Shown here piece after piece: positions 43,917 through 52,253 of a stretch of 64,000 bases of DNA; the first letter of the stretch is position 1, and each line of letters starts with the position of its first letter. The position numbers were made by a program, and so were the translations under genes. The stretch lies in NCBI RefSeq assembly GCF_014650035.1, contig NZ_BMUE01000003.1, positions 186,001 through 250,000 of the forward strand, given 5' to 3'. The DNA comes from Streptomyces lucensis JCM 4490 (GTDB taxonomy: Bacteria; Actinomycetota; Actinomycetes; Streptomycetales; Streptomycetaceae). The notes below the pieces were generated by a model. That model was not told the DNA's origin, searched no databases, and saw only the letters and a list, made by a program, of their open reading frames with translations.

Positions 43917-43967
43917 CGGACGCCGGGCGCACGGCGTGGGCTGCCGCCGCCGAGCGCCCGGCGTCCG
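43917..43967 (+). terminator. Terminator at the right end of the biosynthetic cluster
   Basis: CGGACGCCGGGCGC (43917-43930) pairs perfectly with 43954-43967 (14 bp, 23-base loop), eight bases after the last KASIII stop. Gene content changes completely beyond this point. Confidence 0.7.
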
Positions 43968-44116
43968 CGGACCGGTGGTGCCGGCCGGGGGCAGGCGCGC
44001 TCCGCCACGTCGGCGGCGCCATCCGGGTGGCCGCGGGCCGTGTCGGGCGGCCGGCACCGGAGGGGTTCGCCATGCTGGGCGGAAAGCCAACCCTTCCCGG
44101 CGACAAGGAGCACGGC

Positions 44117-44332
44117 ATGCCGACGGACCCGGTCGCGCGATTCCTCGCGGCGCTGGACCCCGAGCACCGACAGGCCGTCGGCGCCAGGCCCGGCGAGGAA
44201 CAGCGGCAGCTCGCGGCGGCCTGGGAGCGGGAACTGGAGGCGGACGACGAACTCGACACCCTCGACGAGCTGTCCCCGCGGGCCGCGGAGGCCGAGGCGG
44301 CCCGCCGCGTCCTGGACCGCGAGACAGGCTGA
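44117..44332 (+). CDS. Small acidic hypothetical protein
   Basis: This 71-residue protein (MPTDPVARFLAALDPEHRQA...) starts at ATG 44117 with AAGGAG six bases upstream. The C-terminal half is rich in Glu, Asp and Ala (ELEADDELDTLDEL) and probably helical. No family is recognised. The good ribosome-binding site and codon pattern support it being real. Confidence 0.5.
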   Translation: MPTDPVARFLAALDPEHRQAVGARPGEEQRQLAAAWERELEADDELDTLDELSPRAAEAEAARRVLDRETG

Positions 44333-44378
44333 CCGCACACCCCGTCCGCCCGGCACCCGCTGACCGCACACCCCGTCC
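44328..44378. repeat. 20-bp direct repeat, 31-bp period
   Basis: GCTGACCGCACACCCCGTCC occurs at 44328-44347 and again at 44359-44378. The first copy overlaps the stop codon of the small acidic protein gene. No function is apparent. Confidence 0.6.
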
Positions 44379-44525
44379 TGGCGGACCACCGGCAGATGAC
44401 GCTGACCGGACCGCTCCATGACCTCCCAGGCCCTCAGGACGGTCTCCTCCTCACCGACCGAGTACGGCGCCCCGTTCATCACGGCGCCCACCACCGGCCT
44501 CTCGTCCCCGGCTTCCTCCTCCGGA

Positions 44526-44813
44526 TCACCGCCGGCCCGGCCGGGGAACGCCGCCGGCGGACTCCCTCAGGACGGTCAGGCGGCGGTGGTACTCGTCCTC
44601 GTCGATCTCGCCCCGGGCGAAGCGTTCGGCGAGGAGCTGCTCGGGGGGCGGCCCGGGCGGCTGGGCGCGGGGCAGGGCGCCGTCTCGCCGGGACCCCGCC
44701 ACGGCGCGGTACACGAGGACGCCGACGGCGACGATCAGGATCCAGAAGAGGATCATGCCGGCCGACATGGCGAACCAGCCCCACCCGCCGCCATCGTGGT
44801 CGTACCAGAACAT
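44526..44813 (-). CDS. SHOCT-domain small membrane protein
   Basis: The 95-residue protein starts at ATG 44813 behind GAGGAGAGGAG. It has one membrane helix (MILFWILIVAVGVLVYRAV) and a C-terminal SHOCT motif (LLAERFARGEIDEDEYHRRLTVL). SHOCT proteins are small oligomerising membrane proteins of unknown role. It is similar in plan to the protein at 63345-63812. Confidence 0.75.
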   Translation of the reverse strand: MFWYDHDGGGWGWFAMSAGMILFWILIVAVGVLVYRAVAGSRRDGALPRAQPPGPPPEQLLAERFARGEIDEDEYHRRLTVLRESAGGVPRPGRR

Positions 44814-45033
44814 CACGGCGACTCCTCTCCTCCACGGTGCCGCGGGGCGACACCGGGGCACCGCGCGCGGCTCGGGGGTGTCTTCCTCCCACGCTCGCCC
44901 GGACCGCCGGGCCTGTCATGGGCCGGTGACGCCACCGCACCGGGCCGTTCGTCCCTGTCCCGGGGCCGGCCACCGGGGCTGTGATGGACGGAAGTGACCC
45001 ACGGCGGGTGATGCCGGACGGACCGAGGTGACC

Positions 45034-45391
45034 ATGAACCGCTCCGCACGCACAGCACGTCCGAGCCCCGTGACCGGGGCGGGCGCCCGGGTACGGCTGG
45101 AGCCGGTCCTGCTGGCCGTCACGGCGGCGGCCCTGACCGCTGGGGGCGCCTCCTGGCTCGCCGGTGCCGAGCGGCTCGCCGGCCTCCTGTGGGCCCTGGC
45201 ACGCTGTCCGCGATCCCGCCGGCGAGCGTCTGTCCCGCCGCATCGCCACCCACCTGACGCTGGCCCGTGCCGAGGGCGGCCTGTCCCCCGGCCAGCTCGA
45301 CGATCTGCGTTCCTGTCTGTACGGCCTGCACACCGTGCTGCGCCTGCATTTCACGCAGGAGGAGGAGAGCTACTTCTCGCTGGCCGGGTGA
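45034..45391 (+). pseudogene. Remnant: P-type ATPase N-terminus joined out of frame to a hemerythrin C-terminus
   Basis: From ATG 45034 (GAGGTG ribosome-binding site) the first frame reads LEPVLLAVTAAALTAGGASWLAGAERLAGLLWAL, in pieces resembling the first membrane segment of a heavy-metal P-type ATPase. Near 45200 similarity moves to another frame that reads ERLSRRIATHLTLARAEGG then LYGLHTVLRLHFTQEEESY, matching the end of a hemerythrin HHE domain with its H-x4-E-type iron ligands. The likely explanation is a deletion that fused two genes out of frame. An assembly gap is an alternative. Confidence 0.55.
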
Positions 45392-45420
45392 GGCCGGCCC
45401 CGCGGGCCGGGCGGCTCCCA

Positions 45421-45466
45421 CCGGTCACCGGTCACCGGTCACCGGTCACCGGTCACCGGTCACCGG
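45421..45466. repeat. Tandem heptanucleotide repeat (CCGGTCA x 6.6)
   Basis: Six complete copies of CCGGTCA and a partial seventh fill 46 bp directly downstream of the pseudogene and 5 bp before the flavodoxin stop codon. Copy number is likely variable. Confidence 0.9.
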
Positions 45467-45470
45467 CGGC

Positions 45471-45968
45471 TCATCCCCGTGTCAGCTCGTCGGCGACGCC
45501 GGTCGCCCACCGCCGGACCGCGGCGAAGTCCCGGTAGTCCCCGCCCTTCCCGGAGTCGATGATCATTTTCGCCATCCTCCCCTTCGCCCCCTGCTCCAGG
45601 CGTCCCCCGAAGGTGGCGTGACCGCGGGCGTCCACGCGGATCATGGCGCGCCGCACCCCGCGCACCGGCGGGATGTCGCGTTCGGAGGCCGAGGCGTCCA
45701 GCGGTCCGCTGCTGAAGAACCACACGGGCCGGGCCGCGAGGTCGCCGCGCCGGCGGTGGACGAGGCGGCGGGCGTCCCTGTGCCAGCGGCCGGCGTACAG
45801 GGCGCCGCCGACCACGACGGCGTCGCAGGACTCGAGGCTCGTCACCTCCCGGGCCGGCCGTGTCTCGACCGCCAGCCCGGCCTCGCGCAGGACCTCGGCG
45901 ACGGCGTTCGCGAGCTGGGCCGTGGACCCGTTCGTGGTCCCGTACGCGACCAGCACCCTTCTCGTCAT
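45471..45968 (-). CDS. Flavodoxin-domain protein
   Basis: The 165-residue protein starts at ATG 45968. The FMN phosphate-binding loop is YGTTNGSTAQLANAVAE, followed by VVVGGALYAGRWHRDARRL and VWFFSSGPLD, as in HemG-like flavodoxins (PF12724). Such proteins occur in actinobacterial stress-protein regions. It may act as an electron carrier or oxidoreductase. It lies just upstream of a universal stress protein gene on the same strand order, within a stress cluster. Confidence 0.82.
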   Translation of the reverse strand: MTRRVLVAYGTTNGSTAQLANAVAEVLREAGLAVETRPAREVTSLESCDAVVVGGALYAGRWHRDARRLVHRRRGDLAARPVWFFSSGPLDASASERDIPPVRGVRRAMIRVDARGHATFGGRLEQGAKGRMAKMIIDSGKGGDYRDFAAVRRWATGVADELTRG

Positions 45969-46015
45969 GACGGTGCGCCTTCCTTCAATGTCGTGATCGG
46001 ACGTCAGTGTCGTGA

Positions 46016-46891
46016 TCAGGCCGGCTCCGGTACGACGGCCACCGGGCACGCGGCCCGGTGCAGCACGCCGTGGGCGACGCGGCCGAGCTGGAGGCCGAAG
46101 TGCCCCGGCCGGCGACGGGCGCCGACGACCAGCAGGTCGGCCTCGCGGGACACGGCCAGCAGGGCGTCACGGGCGCGGCCCTCCAGCACCCGCCGCTGCA
46201 CCCGCAGCCCGGCCGGCACGTCGCGCAGCGCCTCCTCCAGCACCTCCGCCGCCTGCTGCTGCCGCAGCCGGCCCGGGTCGCCGACGATCAGCGGATGCCC
46301 GGTGGCCGAGTGCGCGGGGCGCTGCCAGGCCCGGACGGCCTCCAGCTCGACGCCCCGCAGCAGGGCCTCGTCGGCCGCGAAGCGCACGGCCGCGGTGCCC
46401 GCCGTTCCGTCGCCCGCGCCGCAGACGATGCGCCCGTGCGTACCCGCGCGGGCCTGGTTGTCGTGGTCGCCGCGCAGCACGATCACCGGGCAGTGCGCGT
46501 GCCCGGCCACCATCAGGCTGACGGAGCCGAGGAGCGCCTCGGTCATGCCGCTGCGGCCCCGGCAACCGAGGACCATCGCGAAGGCCGTGCGGCTCTCGCG
46601 CACCAGCGCGTACTCCGGCTCCTCCGGCAGCACCTCGGACGTGACCTTCACCGCCGGCTGCCGGCGGCGGGCGCGCCGTTCGGCGGCTTCGACGATGTCC
46701 TCGGCCCGCACCTGCTCCTCGGGTTCGGCGAGGTCGTGCGCGAGGGAGACGCCCTCGTAGCGCTCCCAGAGGGAGGCGTACACCAGCCGGAGCGACGTAC
46801 CGCGCAGCGAGGCCTCGTCGGCTGCCCAGTCCACGGCCCTGGCGCTCGGCTCGGAGCCGTCGACACCGACGACGATCGGAAGGTCCATCAT
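46016..46891 (-). CDS. Universal stress protein, tandem USP domains
   Basis: The 291-residue protein has two UspA domains. The first starts IVVGVDGSEPSARAVDWAADEA and ends LGCRGRSGMTEALLGSVSLMV; the second contains IVCGAGDGTAGTAAVRFAADEA and VVGARRRPGHFGLQLGRVAHGVLHRAACPVAVVPEP. The ATP-binding G-2x-G-9x-G type loop is present in the first domain and altered in the second. These proteins are typical of hypoxia/dormancy regulons in actinobacteria. Confidence 0.9.
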   Translation of the reverse strand: MMDLPIVVGVDGSEPSARAVDWAADEASLRGTSLRLVYASLWERYEGVSLAHDLAEPEEQVRAEDIVEAAERRARRRQPAVKVTSEVLPEEPEYALVRESRTAFAMVLGCRGRSGMTEALLGSVSLMVAGHAHCPVIVLRGDHDNQARAGTHGRIVCGAGDGTAGTAAVRFAADEALLRGVELEAVRAWQRPAHSATGHPLIVGDPGRLRQQQAAEVLEEALRDVPAGLRVQRRVLEGRARDALLAVSREADLLVVGARRRPGHFGLQLGRVAHGVLHRAACPVAVVPEPA

Positions 46892-46915
46892 CGTTCTCCT
46901 CCGCTCGGCGGCGGC

Positions 46916-47821
46916 TCAGCCGTGTGCGACGACGGCGACGGGTGCGGTGACGTGGTGCAGGACGGCGTGAGTGACGTGGCCGATGTGGGCGCCGAGGGGG
47001 CGGGTGCGGATGCGCCGGCCGACGACCACCAGCGAGGCGTCGCGGGACGCGTTGACCAGTGCCGGCGCGGCGTTCCCGTACCGGCTCGCCTCGACGACGG
47101 GGACGTCCGGGAACTTCTGCCGCCAGGGGCGCAGCACCTCGGTCAGGACCGTCGCCTCGTGCCGGGCGAGCGAGCCGCGGGGGCCGATGTCGGCCGACAT
47201 GCCGTACAGGTAGGTGGGCGGCGGGCTCCAGCCGTGCACGATCCGCAGCGGACTCGCGCGGCGGGCGGCGGCGTCGAAGGCGAACTCCAGCAGTGTCCGG
47301 TCCGGGGCGCCGGTGTCGAGGCCGAGGACGACGGGCCGGAAGCCGGTCGCCGCGGACGGCCCGCCGGCCGGGTCCGGCCGGTGCTCGTCGGCGGCCTGCT
47401 CACCCGCCCGGACCAGCACGACGGGACGCGCCGTGTGGGCGATGACGGACAGGCTGACCGAACCGATCATGAATCCGCCGATCCCGCCGAACCCGCGTGA
47501 GCCGAGCACCAGCAGCTCGGCGGCGTCCGCCGCCTCGGCCAGGGCCTCGGCCGGGTTCCCGGTGACCTGGTCGCTCAGCACCTCGATGCCGGCGTGGCGC
47601 AGCCGGACGTCCTCCGCGGCCTCGCGCGGGATCCTCTCCGTCCAGTGCTGCCGCGTCCCGCGTCCGGGCACGGGGGCCTCGGCCATGGGCTCGGGGACCG
47701 GTTCCCCCACGTGGAGGATGTTCAGCGGCAGACCGCGCAGCCCGGCCTCGCACGCCGCCCATTCGGCGGCGGCACGGCTCTCGGCGGAACCGTCGAGTCC
47801 CACGGTGATGGGTCGGGGCAT
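46916..47821 (-). CDS. Universal stress protein, tandem USP domains
   Basis: The 301-residue protein starts at ATG 47821 behind GGAGGTGGAGAGC. Both UspA domains are complete: ITVGLDGSAESRAAAEWAA with LGSRGFGGIGGFMIGSVSLSV, and VVLGLDTGAPDRTLLEFAF with LGAHIGHVTHAVLHHVTAPV. It is 24 bp upstream of the next USP gene on the same strand and probably co-transcribed with it and the flavodoxin gene. Confidence 0.9.
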   Translation of the reverse strand: MPRPITVGLDGSAESRAAAEWAACEAGLRGLPLNILHVGEPVPEPMAEAPVPGRGTRQHWTERIPREAAEDVRLRHAGIEVLSDQVTGNPAEALAEAADAAELLVLGSRGFGGIGGFMIGSVSLSVIAHTARPVVLVRAGEQAADEHRPDPAGGPSAATGFRPVVLGLDTGAPDRTLLEFAFDAAARRASPLRIVHGWSPPPTYLYGMSADIGPRGSLARHEATVLTEVLRPWRQKFPDVPVVEASRYGNAAPALVNASRDASLVVVGRRIRTRPLGAHIGHVTHAVLHHVTAPVAVVAHG

Positions 47822-47936
47822 GCTCTCCACCTCCCTGGTGAAAGGTCCGCCTCCAGCGTGGGCGGGCGGTGGCGGCCGGGCCAGGGGCCACATGTCCCCG
47901 GTCGGGCCCGACCGACCCTCCGCGACGAGCCCTGCG

Positions 47937-48821
47937 TCAGACGGCGGTGAGCAGGTTCCTGACCTCGACGACGTCGGCGATCGCCTCCACCTCGGCCACC
48001 ATCCGGTGCAGCGTCGCGGCCGGCACCCGTCCCGTCAGCTCCACGACGCCCTCGTGCACGGCCACCCGCAGGGCCTCCCGATCACCCGGCGGGCAGCAGG
48101 CCCCGATCCGGGCCTCGGCCTCCGCCCGTACGGCGGCGTCGTCGCGGATGAGCGCCTGCAGCAGCGCGTCACGGCGCACGACGCCGACCAGGCGGCCCTC
48201 GCGGTCGGTGACGGGGATGCGCTTCAGCCGGGACAGTGCGGCGAGCCAGGCGGCCTCCGCGACGCTCGCCCCGGGCAGCACCGTGATCGCGGGGCTCGTC
48301 ATGAGGTCGGCCGCCGTCTCACCGTGGGCCCTGCCGTGCAGGCGGCGCTCGCGCAGCCTGCCGACGGGGCCGGGCCGGTGACCGGACGCGTCGAAGGCCA
48401 CCTTCGCCAGCAGATCGGACTCCGAGACGACCCCGACCACGTGGTCCTCGGCGTCCACCACCGGGACCGCGCCGACTCGTTCGCGTGCCAGCAGGCGGGC
48501 TATGTCGCGGTAGGGCAGGTCGTCGTGGAGGGACGCGGCGGGCACGTCCATCACGTCCCGTACCAGGGGGAGCCCGGCACCAGGCCGTGTCCACGCGTCG
48601 GCGGCCGCCGCCGGCGCGGGCTGAGCCGCCGTGCCACCGGCCTGGACCGGCGGCGCCCCGGCCCCGGTGTGCCCGGCGTGCTCCGCCGCGGCCGTGGCGA
48701 CGGCGCCCAGGTAGCGGACCAGCATGTCCTGCCGTGCCGTCGCGCCGGGGCTCCAGGGGCGGGCGGGCGCGGACCGCCGGGCGTCGGCTTCGGTGGAGAA
48801 GTTCTCGTGCGAATTCACCAT
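47937..48821 (-). CDS. CBS-pair and BON-domain protein
   Basis: The 294-residue protein has an Ala/Pro-rich N-terminal linker, then two CBS motifs (VRDVMDVPAASLHDDLPYRD..VGAVPVVDAEDHVVGVVSESDLL and ADLMTSPAITVLPGASV..LKRIPVTDREGRLVGVVRR) and a C-terminal BON domain (VRVAVHEGVVELTGRVP fragment). CBS pairs sense adenine nucleotides; BON domains associate with membranes or phospholipid. This architecture is common in Streptomyces stress regions. Confidence 0.86.
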   Translation of the reverse strand: MVNSHENFSTEADARRSAPARPWSPGATARQDMLVRYLGAVATAAAEHAGHTGAGAPPVQAGGTAAQPAPAAAADAWTRPGAGLPLVRDVMDVPAASLHDDLPYRDIARLLARERVGAVPVVDAEDHVVGVVSESDLLAKVAFDASGHRPGPVGRLRERRLHGRAHGETAADLMTSPAITVLPGASVAEAAWLAALSRLKRIPVTDREGRLVGVVRRDALLQALIRDDAAVRAEAEARIGACCPPGDREALRVAVHEGVVELTGRVPAATLHRMVAEVEAIADVVEVRNLLTAV

Positions 48822-49088
48822 GGCCTCCGGACTGCCTCGGACTGCCTACCGTCCCAGTCTTCCGCCTTTCCCGCGCGCGCGAAGAGCCGAACGGCCCTGG
48901 GGCTCCCTGGAGCGGTTCCGCCCGGCGGGCACGCCGGGCGCCTCAGCCACCGGCGTGCCCGCCGGGCGTGGGGCGGAGGGCGCCGCCGAACCGGGACCCT
49001 CCTCGGGACGGCCCTGACGGACCTGCCCCGCCGGCCGCCCGGGGCCAGACTGGTGTGCGGGGTACGAACACATCCGGCGGCGATCACC

Positions 49089-50471
49089 ATGTCCGATGTC
49101 ACCACCACCGACCTCTACGAAGTGACCATGGCCCTGTCCTACCTCCGCGAGGACGTGCGGGCGCCGGCCACCTTCAGCCTCTTCGTCCGCGACCTCCCGC
49201 CCGGCCGCGGCTTCCTGGTCGCCGCGGGCCTGGAGTGCGCAATGGACTTCCTGGCCGGGTATCGCGTCGAGCGGCAGGACGTCGAGGAGTTCGCGGACGC
49301 CCTGCACCGGCCCGCACGGGACCTCGAGCCGCTCCTCGGGCTCGCCTTCGACGGCGAGGTACGCGCCGTGCCGGAGGGCCGCGCGGTGTTCGCCGGGGAG
49401 CCCTTGCTGGAGGTGACCGCCCCGCTGCCGCAGGCCCAGCTGGCCGAGACGTACCTGCTGAACCAGGTGTGCCACCAGACGGCGGTGGCGTCCAAGGCGG
49501 CACGCTGTGTCCTGGCCGCGGCGGGGCACGCCGTGGTGGACTTCTCGCTGCGCCGCACCCACGGACCGTGGGCCGGGTTCCAGGCGGCCCGGCTGGGCGC
49601 CCTGGCGGGTTTCGCGGGCACCAGCAACGTCGCCGCCGCCACGGCCCTCGGCATACCGGCCTCGGGCACCATGGCCCACTCCTACATCGAGGCGTTCCGG
49701 GACGAGGAGGCGGCGTTCCGCGCCTTCGCCCGCTGTCATCCCGGTCCGGTCACCTTCCTCGTCGACACCTACGACACGGTGGCGGGCGTGGAGATCGCCG
49801 CCCGGGTCCTGGCGGACCTGCGGCGCGGTCCGGGCTGCGCCGTCCGCCTGGACAGCGGGGACCTCGACGCGCTCTCGCGCCGGGCGCGCGCCGTGCTGGA
49901 CGCCGCCGGGCTGACCGGCGTGGGCATCGTGGCGAGCGGCGGGCTCGACGAGTACGGCGTGGCCCGGCTGGTGCGCGCCGGGGCCCCGATCGACGTGTAC
50001 GCCGTGGGCACGAAGGCCGGGGTGGCCGCGGACGCGCCGTACCTGGACGCCGCGTACAAGCTCGTCGAGTACGACGGCCGCCCCGTGATGAAGCTGTCCT
50101 CGGCCAAGGTCACCGCCCCGGGCCGCAAGCAGGTCTTCCGCACCGCCGGGCGGCCCGACGTCATCGGCCTCGACGGGGAGGAACCGCCGGACTCCGCGCG
50201 CCCGCTGCTGCGCACGGTGATGCGCGGCGGGCGGCGGACGGTCCCGCCGGACCGCTGGCAGGACGCCCGTGAGCGGCTGCGCGCGGACATCGCGGACCTG
50301 CCCGGCCCGGCGTGCAGGATCCGGGACCCCGAACCGGTGCGGCCGGTCGTGTCCCGGGCCCTGGGCGAGCTGACCGCGAGGGTGCGCGAGGACCTGGAGG
50401 CCCGGTTCCGCCCGGAACCCGCCGCCGCACCCGTGACCTCACGTGCCGCGCGGCCGTCCGGCCGGACGTGA
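49089..50471 (+). CDS. pncB: Nicotinate phosphoribosyltransferase
   Basis: The 460-residue protein starts at ATG 49089 (MSDVTTTDLYEVTMALSYLR). Motifs include FSLRRTHGPWAGFQAARLGAL, GTSNVAAATALGIPASGTMAHS, LVDTYDT, VRLDSGDLDALSRRAR and IVASGGLDEYGV, all typical of nicotinate phosphoribosyltransferase, which makes nicotinate mononucleotide from nicotinate and PRPP with ATP. Its place in a stress-protein region resembles similar actinobacterial loci and may support NAD salvage under low oxygen. Confidence 0.9.
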   Translation: MSDVTTTDLYEVTMALSYLREDVRAPATFSLFVRDLPPGRGFLVAAGLECAMDFLAGYRVERQDVEEFADALHRPARDLEPLLGLAFDGEVRAVPEGRAVFAGEPLLEVTAPLPQAQLAETYLLNQVCHQTAVASKAARCVLAAAGHAVVDFSLRRTHGPWAGFQAARLGALAGFAGTSNVAAATALGIPASGTMAHSYIEAFRDEEAAFRAFARCHPGPVTFLVDTYDTVAGVEIAARVLADLRRGPGCAVRLDSGDLDALSRRARAVLDAAGLTGVGIVASGGLDEYGVARLVRAGAPIDVYAVGTKAGVAADAPYLDAAYKLVEYDGRPVMKLSSAKVTAPGRKQVFRTAGRPDVIGLDGEEPPDSARPLLRTVMRGGRRTVPPDRWQDARERLRADIADLPGPACRIRDPEPVRPVVSRALGELTARVREDLEARFRPEPAAAPVTSRAARPSGRT

Positions 50472-50598
50472 CCTCCCGGTGCCCGGGCCTCGGGCCCGGC
50501 ACGGGGACCAATGGCCCATGGAGCCACGGGCGCCGTGGGGTTTCCATGGGATCGGCGGCGGCATCACCGTACGCCGCCACAGCGAGGAGGCGAGGACG

Positions 50599-50889
50599 AT
50601 GACCGCTCCCGCAACGGCGAGCAGGGCGGACCGGACGGCCCGCACGGAGGGTACCGGTGCCTCGATGCGGGCACGGGTGGGCGACGAGATCGTCGTACGG
50701 GGCACGACGGCGGGGGTCGTGGCCCGGGACGGCGAGGTCGTGGGGCTCCACCACCCGGACGGCAGCCCGCCCTACGACGTGCGCTGGGCCGAGAACGGGC
50801 GGGTGACCCTGTACTTCCCGGGGCCCGACGCCCACGTCAGGCACCTGACGCACGCACCGGCCGGAGACGGTCGTGGCCCGGCCGAGTGA
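50599..50889 (+). CDS. DUF1918-domain protein
   Basis: The 96-residue protein starts at ATG 50599 behind GAGGAGGCGAGG. The DUF1918 core is MRARVGDEIVVRG..DGEVVGLHHPDGSPPYDVRW and FPGPDAHVRHL, a small SH3-like barrel of unknown function. The same core opens the protein at 57084-58004. The end overlaps the next USP gene by 17 bp. Confidence 0.8.
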   Translation: MTAPATASRADRTARTEGTGASMRARVGDEIVVRGTTAGVVARDGEVVGLHHPDGSPPYDVRWAENGRVTLYFPGPDAHVRHLTHAPAGDGRGPAE

Positions 50890-51751
50890 CCGCCGCCCGG
50901 TCGTGGTGGGCGTGGACCCGGACCCCTCCCTGCGCATGGCGCTGGCCTGGGCGTCCGACGAGGCGGCCCGCCGCCGGCTGCCGTTGCGCGTGGTCCACGC
51001 CGAGGGTGTGCCGACCCGCGGCCGGCGCGGGCAGGTCCCGCCGTCGTGGGAGGAGTGGAACGAGGCGCTGCACGAAACCGGGAAGCGGGTCCTCGACATG
51101 GCGGCGGCCTTCGTCACGGACCGGCATCCGCGGGCCGAGGTGCAGACCCTGCTCGCCGAGGGCGACCCGGTGTGGGTACTGCGCGAGCAGAGCCGGGACG
51201 CCACGGCCGTCGTCCTGGGCTCCCGGCATCTGACCCGGTCCCAGGAGGTGTTCGGCTCCGTCTCGGTCGCCCTGCCCGTGATGGCCGGCGCGCACTGCCC
51301 GGTGGTGGCCGTGCCGGAGCCCGAGCACGTCACGCAGGAACCCGCGTACTACGTCGTCGGCGTCGACGGCAGTGAGCGTTCCGCCGCCGCGGTCGACGTG
51401 GCGTTCGAGGAGGCGGCCCTGCAGGGCGCCGAGCTGCGGGCCCTGTTCGTCTGGCAGCCCGGGCACCTGAGGATCTTCGACGAGTACGAGTCGCAGCAGG
51501 AGTGCCGCCGGCTGCTGTCCGAGATCGTGGCCGGCCGCCACGCCCGCTACCCGGAAGTCGACCTGCGTCACGAACTGGTCGTCGGCCATCCCGTGCGGGA
51601 GCTCACGGACGCCTCGGCCCACGCGCTGGGCCTGGTCGTGGGCACACGCGGTCACGGCGGCTTCGCCGGAATGCTGCTGGGCTCGGTCGTCCAGGGTGTG
51701 CTCCAGCACGCCCGTTGTCCCGTCATCGCGGTTCCGCCCGCGGCGGAGTGA
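50873..51751 (+). CDS. Universal stress protein, tandem USP domains
   Basis: The 292-residue protein starts at GTG 50873 inside the end of the DUF1918 gene. The first UspA domain has VVVGVDPDPSLRMALAWASDEA; the second has YVVGVDGSERSAAAVDVAFEEA and a complete ATP loop GTRGHGGFAGMLLGSVVQGVL. It is followed 43 bp later by a CBS-domain gene, so it is likely an operon. Confidence 0.9.
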   Translation: MARPSDRRPVVVGVDPDPSLRMALAWASDEAARRRLPLRVVHAEGVPTRGRRGQVPPSWEEWNEALHETGKRVLDMAAAFVTDRHPRAEVQTLLAEGDPVWVLREQSRDATAVVLGSRHLTRSQEVFGSVSVALPVMAGAHCPVVAVPEPEHVTQEPAYYVVGVDGSERSAAAVDVAFEEAALQGAELRALFVWQPGHLRIFDEYESQQECRRLLSEIVAGRHARYPEVDLRHELVVGHPVRELTDASAHALGLVVGTRGHGGFAGMLLGSVVQGVLQHARCPVIAVPPAAE

Positions 51752-51794
51752 ACAGCGCGCCGGCCGCTGTGCGGCCAGGACGAGAGGTGGTCGT

Positions 51795-52253
51795 GTGAAG
51801 GTCTCCGAGGTGATGACCGCTCCGCCGGTGAGCGTCGCCCCGCACGTCGGTCTCCTGGAGGCGACCCGGCGGATGGCCGAGTCCTCCGTCGGGTCGGTAC
51901 TGGTCGTCGAGGACGGGCTGCTGCGGGGCATCGTCACCGACCGCGACCTCGCTGTGCGCGGCCTGGGCGGCGGCCTGGACCGGGAGGCGCGGGTGGACGC
52001 GGTCATGTCGGCGCGGGTCGTCACGGTCGACGCCGACGACGACCTCCTGACGGCGTACGGGACGTTCCGCCGCACCGGGGTGCGCCGGCTTCCGGTCCTG
52101 GACGGGCGGCGGGTGGTCGGCGTGCTGACGATCGACGACCTGTTCCTGGACGTCTTCCGGCGGCTGGCGGACCTGCTGGGACCGGTCGCCTGGAGCGTGC
52201 TGCACGAGCCGCCCGGCCCGCCGTCGGCCGACGGGCCGCCTCGTGAGCCCTGA
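51795..52253 (+). CDS. CBS-domain protein
   Basis: The 152-residue protein starts at GTG 51795 and consists of a CBS pair: VSEVMTAPPVSVAPHVGLLE with GSVLVVEDGLLRGIVTDRDL, and VDAVMSARVVTVDADDDLLTA with VRRLPVLDGRRVVGVLTIDD. The short C-terminal tail is proline-rich. It overlaps the start of the chimeric ATPase/TrkA gene by 11 bp. Confidence 0.88.
   Translation: MKVSEVMTAPPVSVAPHVGLLEATRRMAESSVGSVLVVEDGLLRGIVTDRDLAVRGLGGGLDREARVDAVMSARVVTVDADDDLLTAYGTFRRTGVRRLPVLDGRRVVGVLTIDDLFLDVFRRLADLLGPVAWSVLHEPPGPPSADGPPREP

Noticed and set aside
44027..44116. Longer start for the small acidic protein
   Set aside because: The extra codons lack a ribosome-binding site; ATG 44117 has AAGGAG at a good distance.
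45421..45466. CRISPR-like array
   Set aside because: The repeats are only 7 bp with no unique spacers, so this is a simple tandem repeat.
47214..49088. In-frame extension upstream of the nicotinate phosphoribosyltransferase gene
   Set aside because: It lies antisense to the USP and CBS-BON genes, has low-complexity composition and no family match; ATG 49089 fits the family N-terminus.
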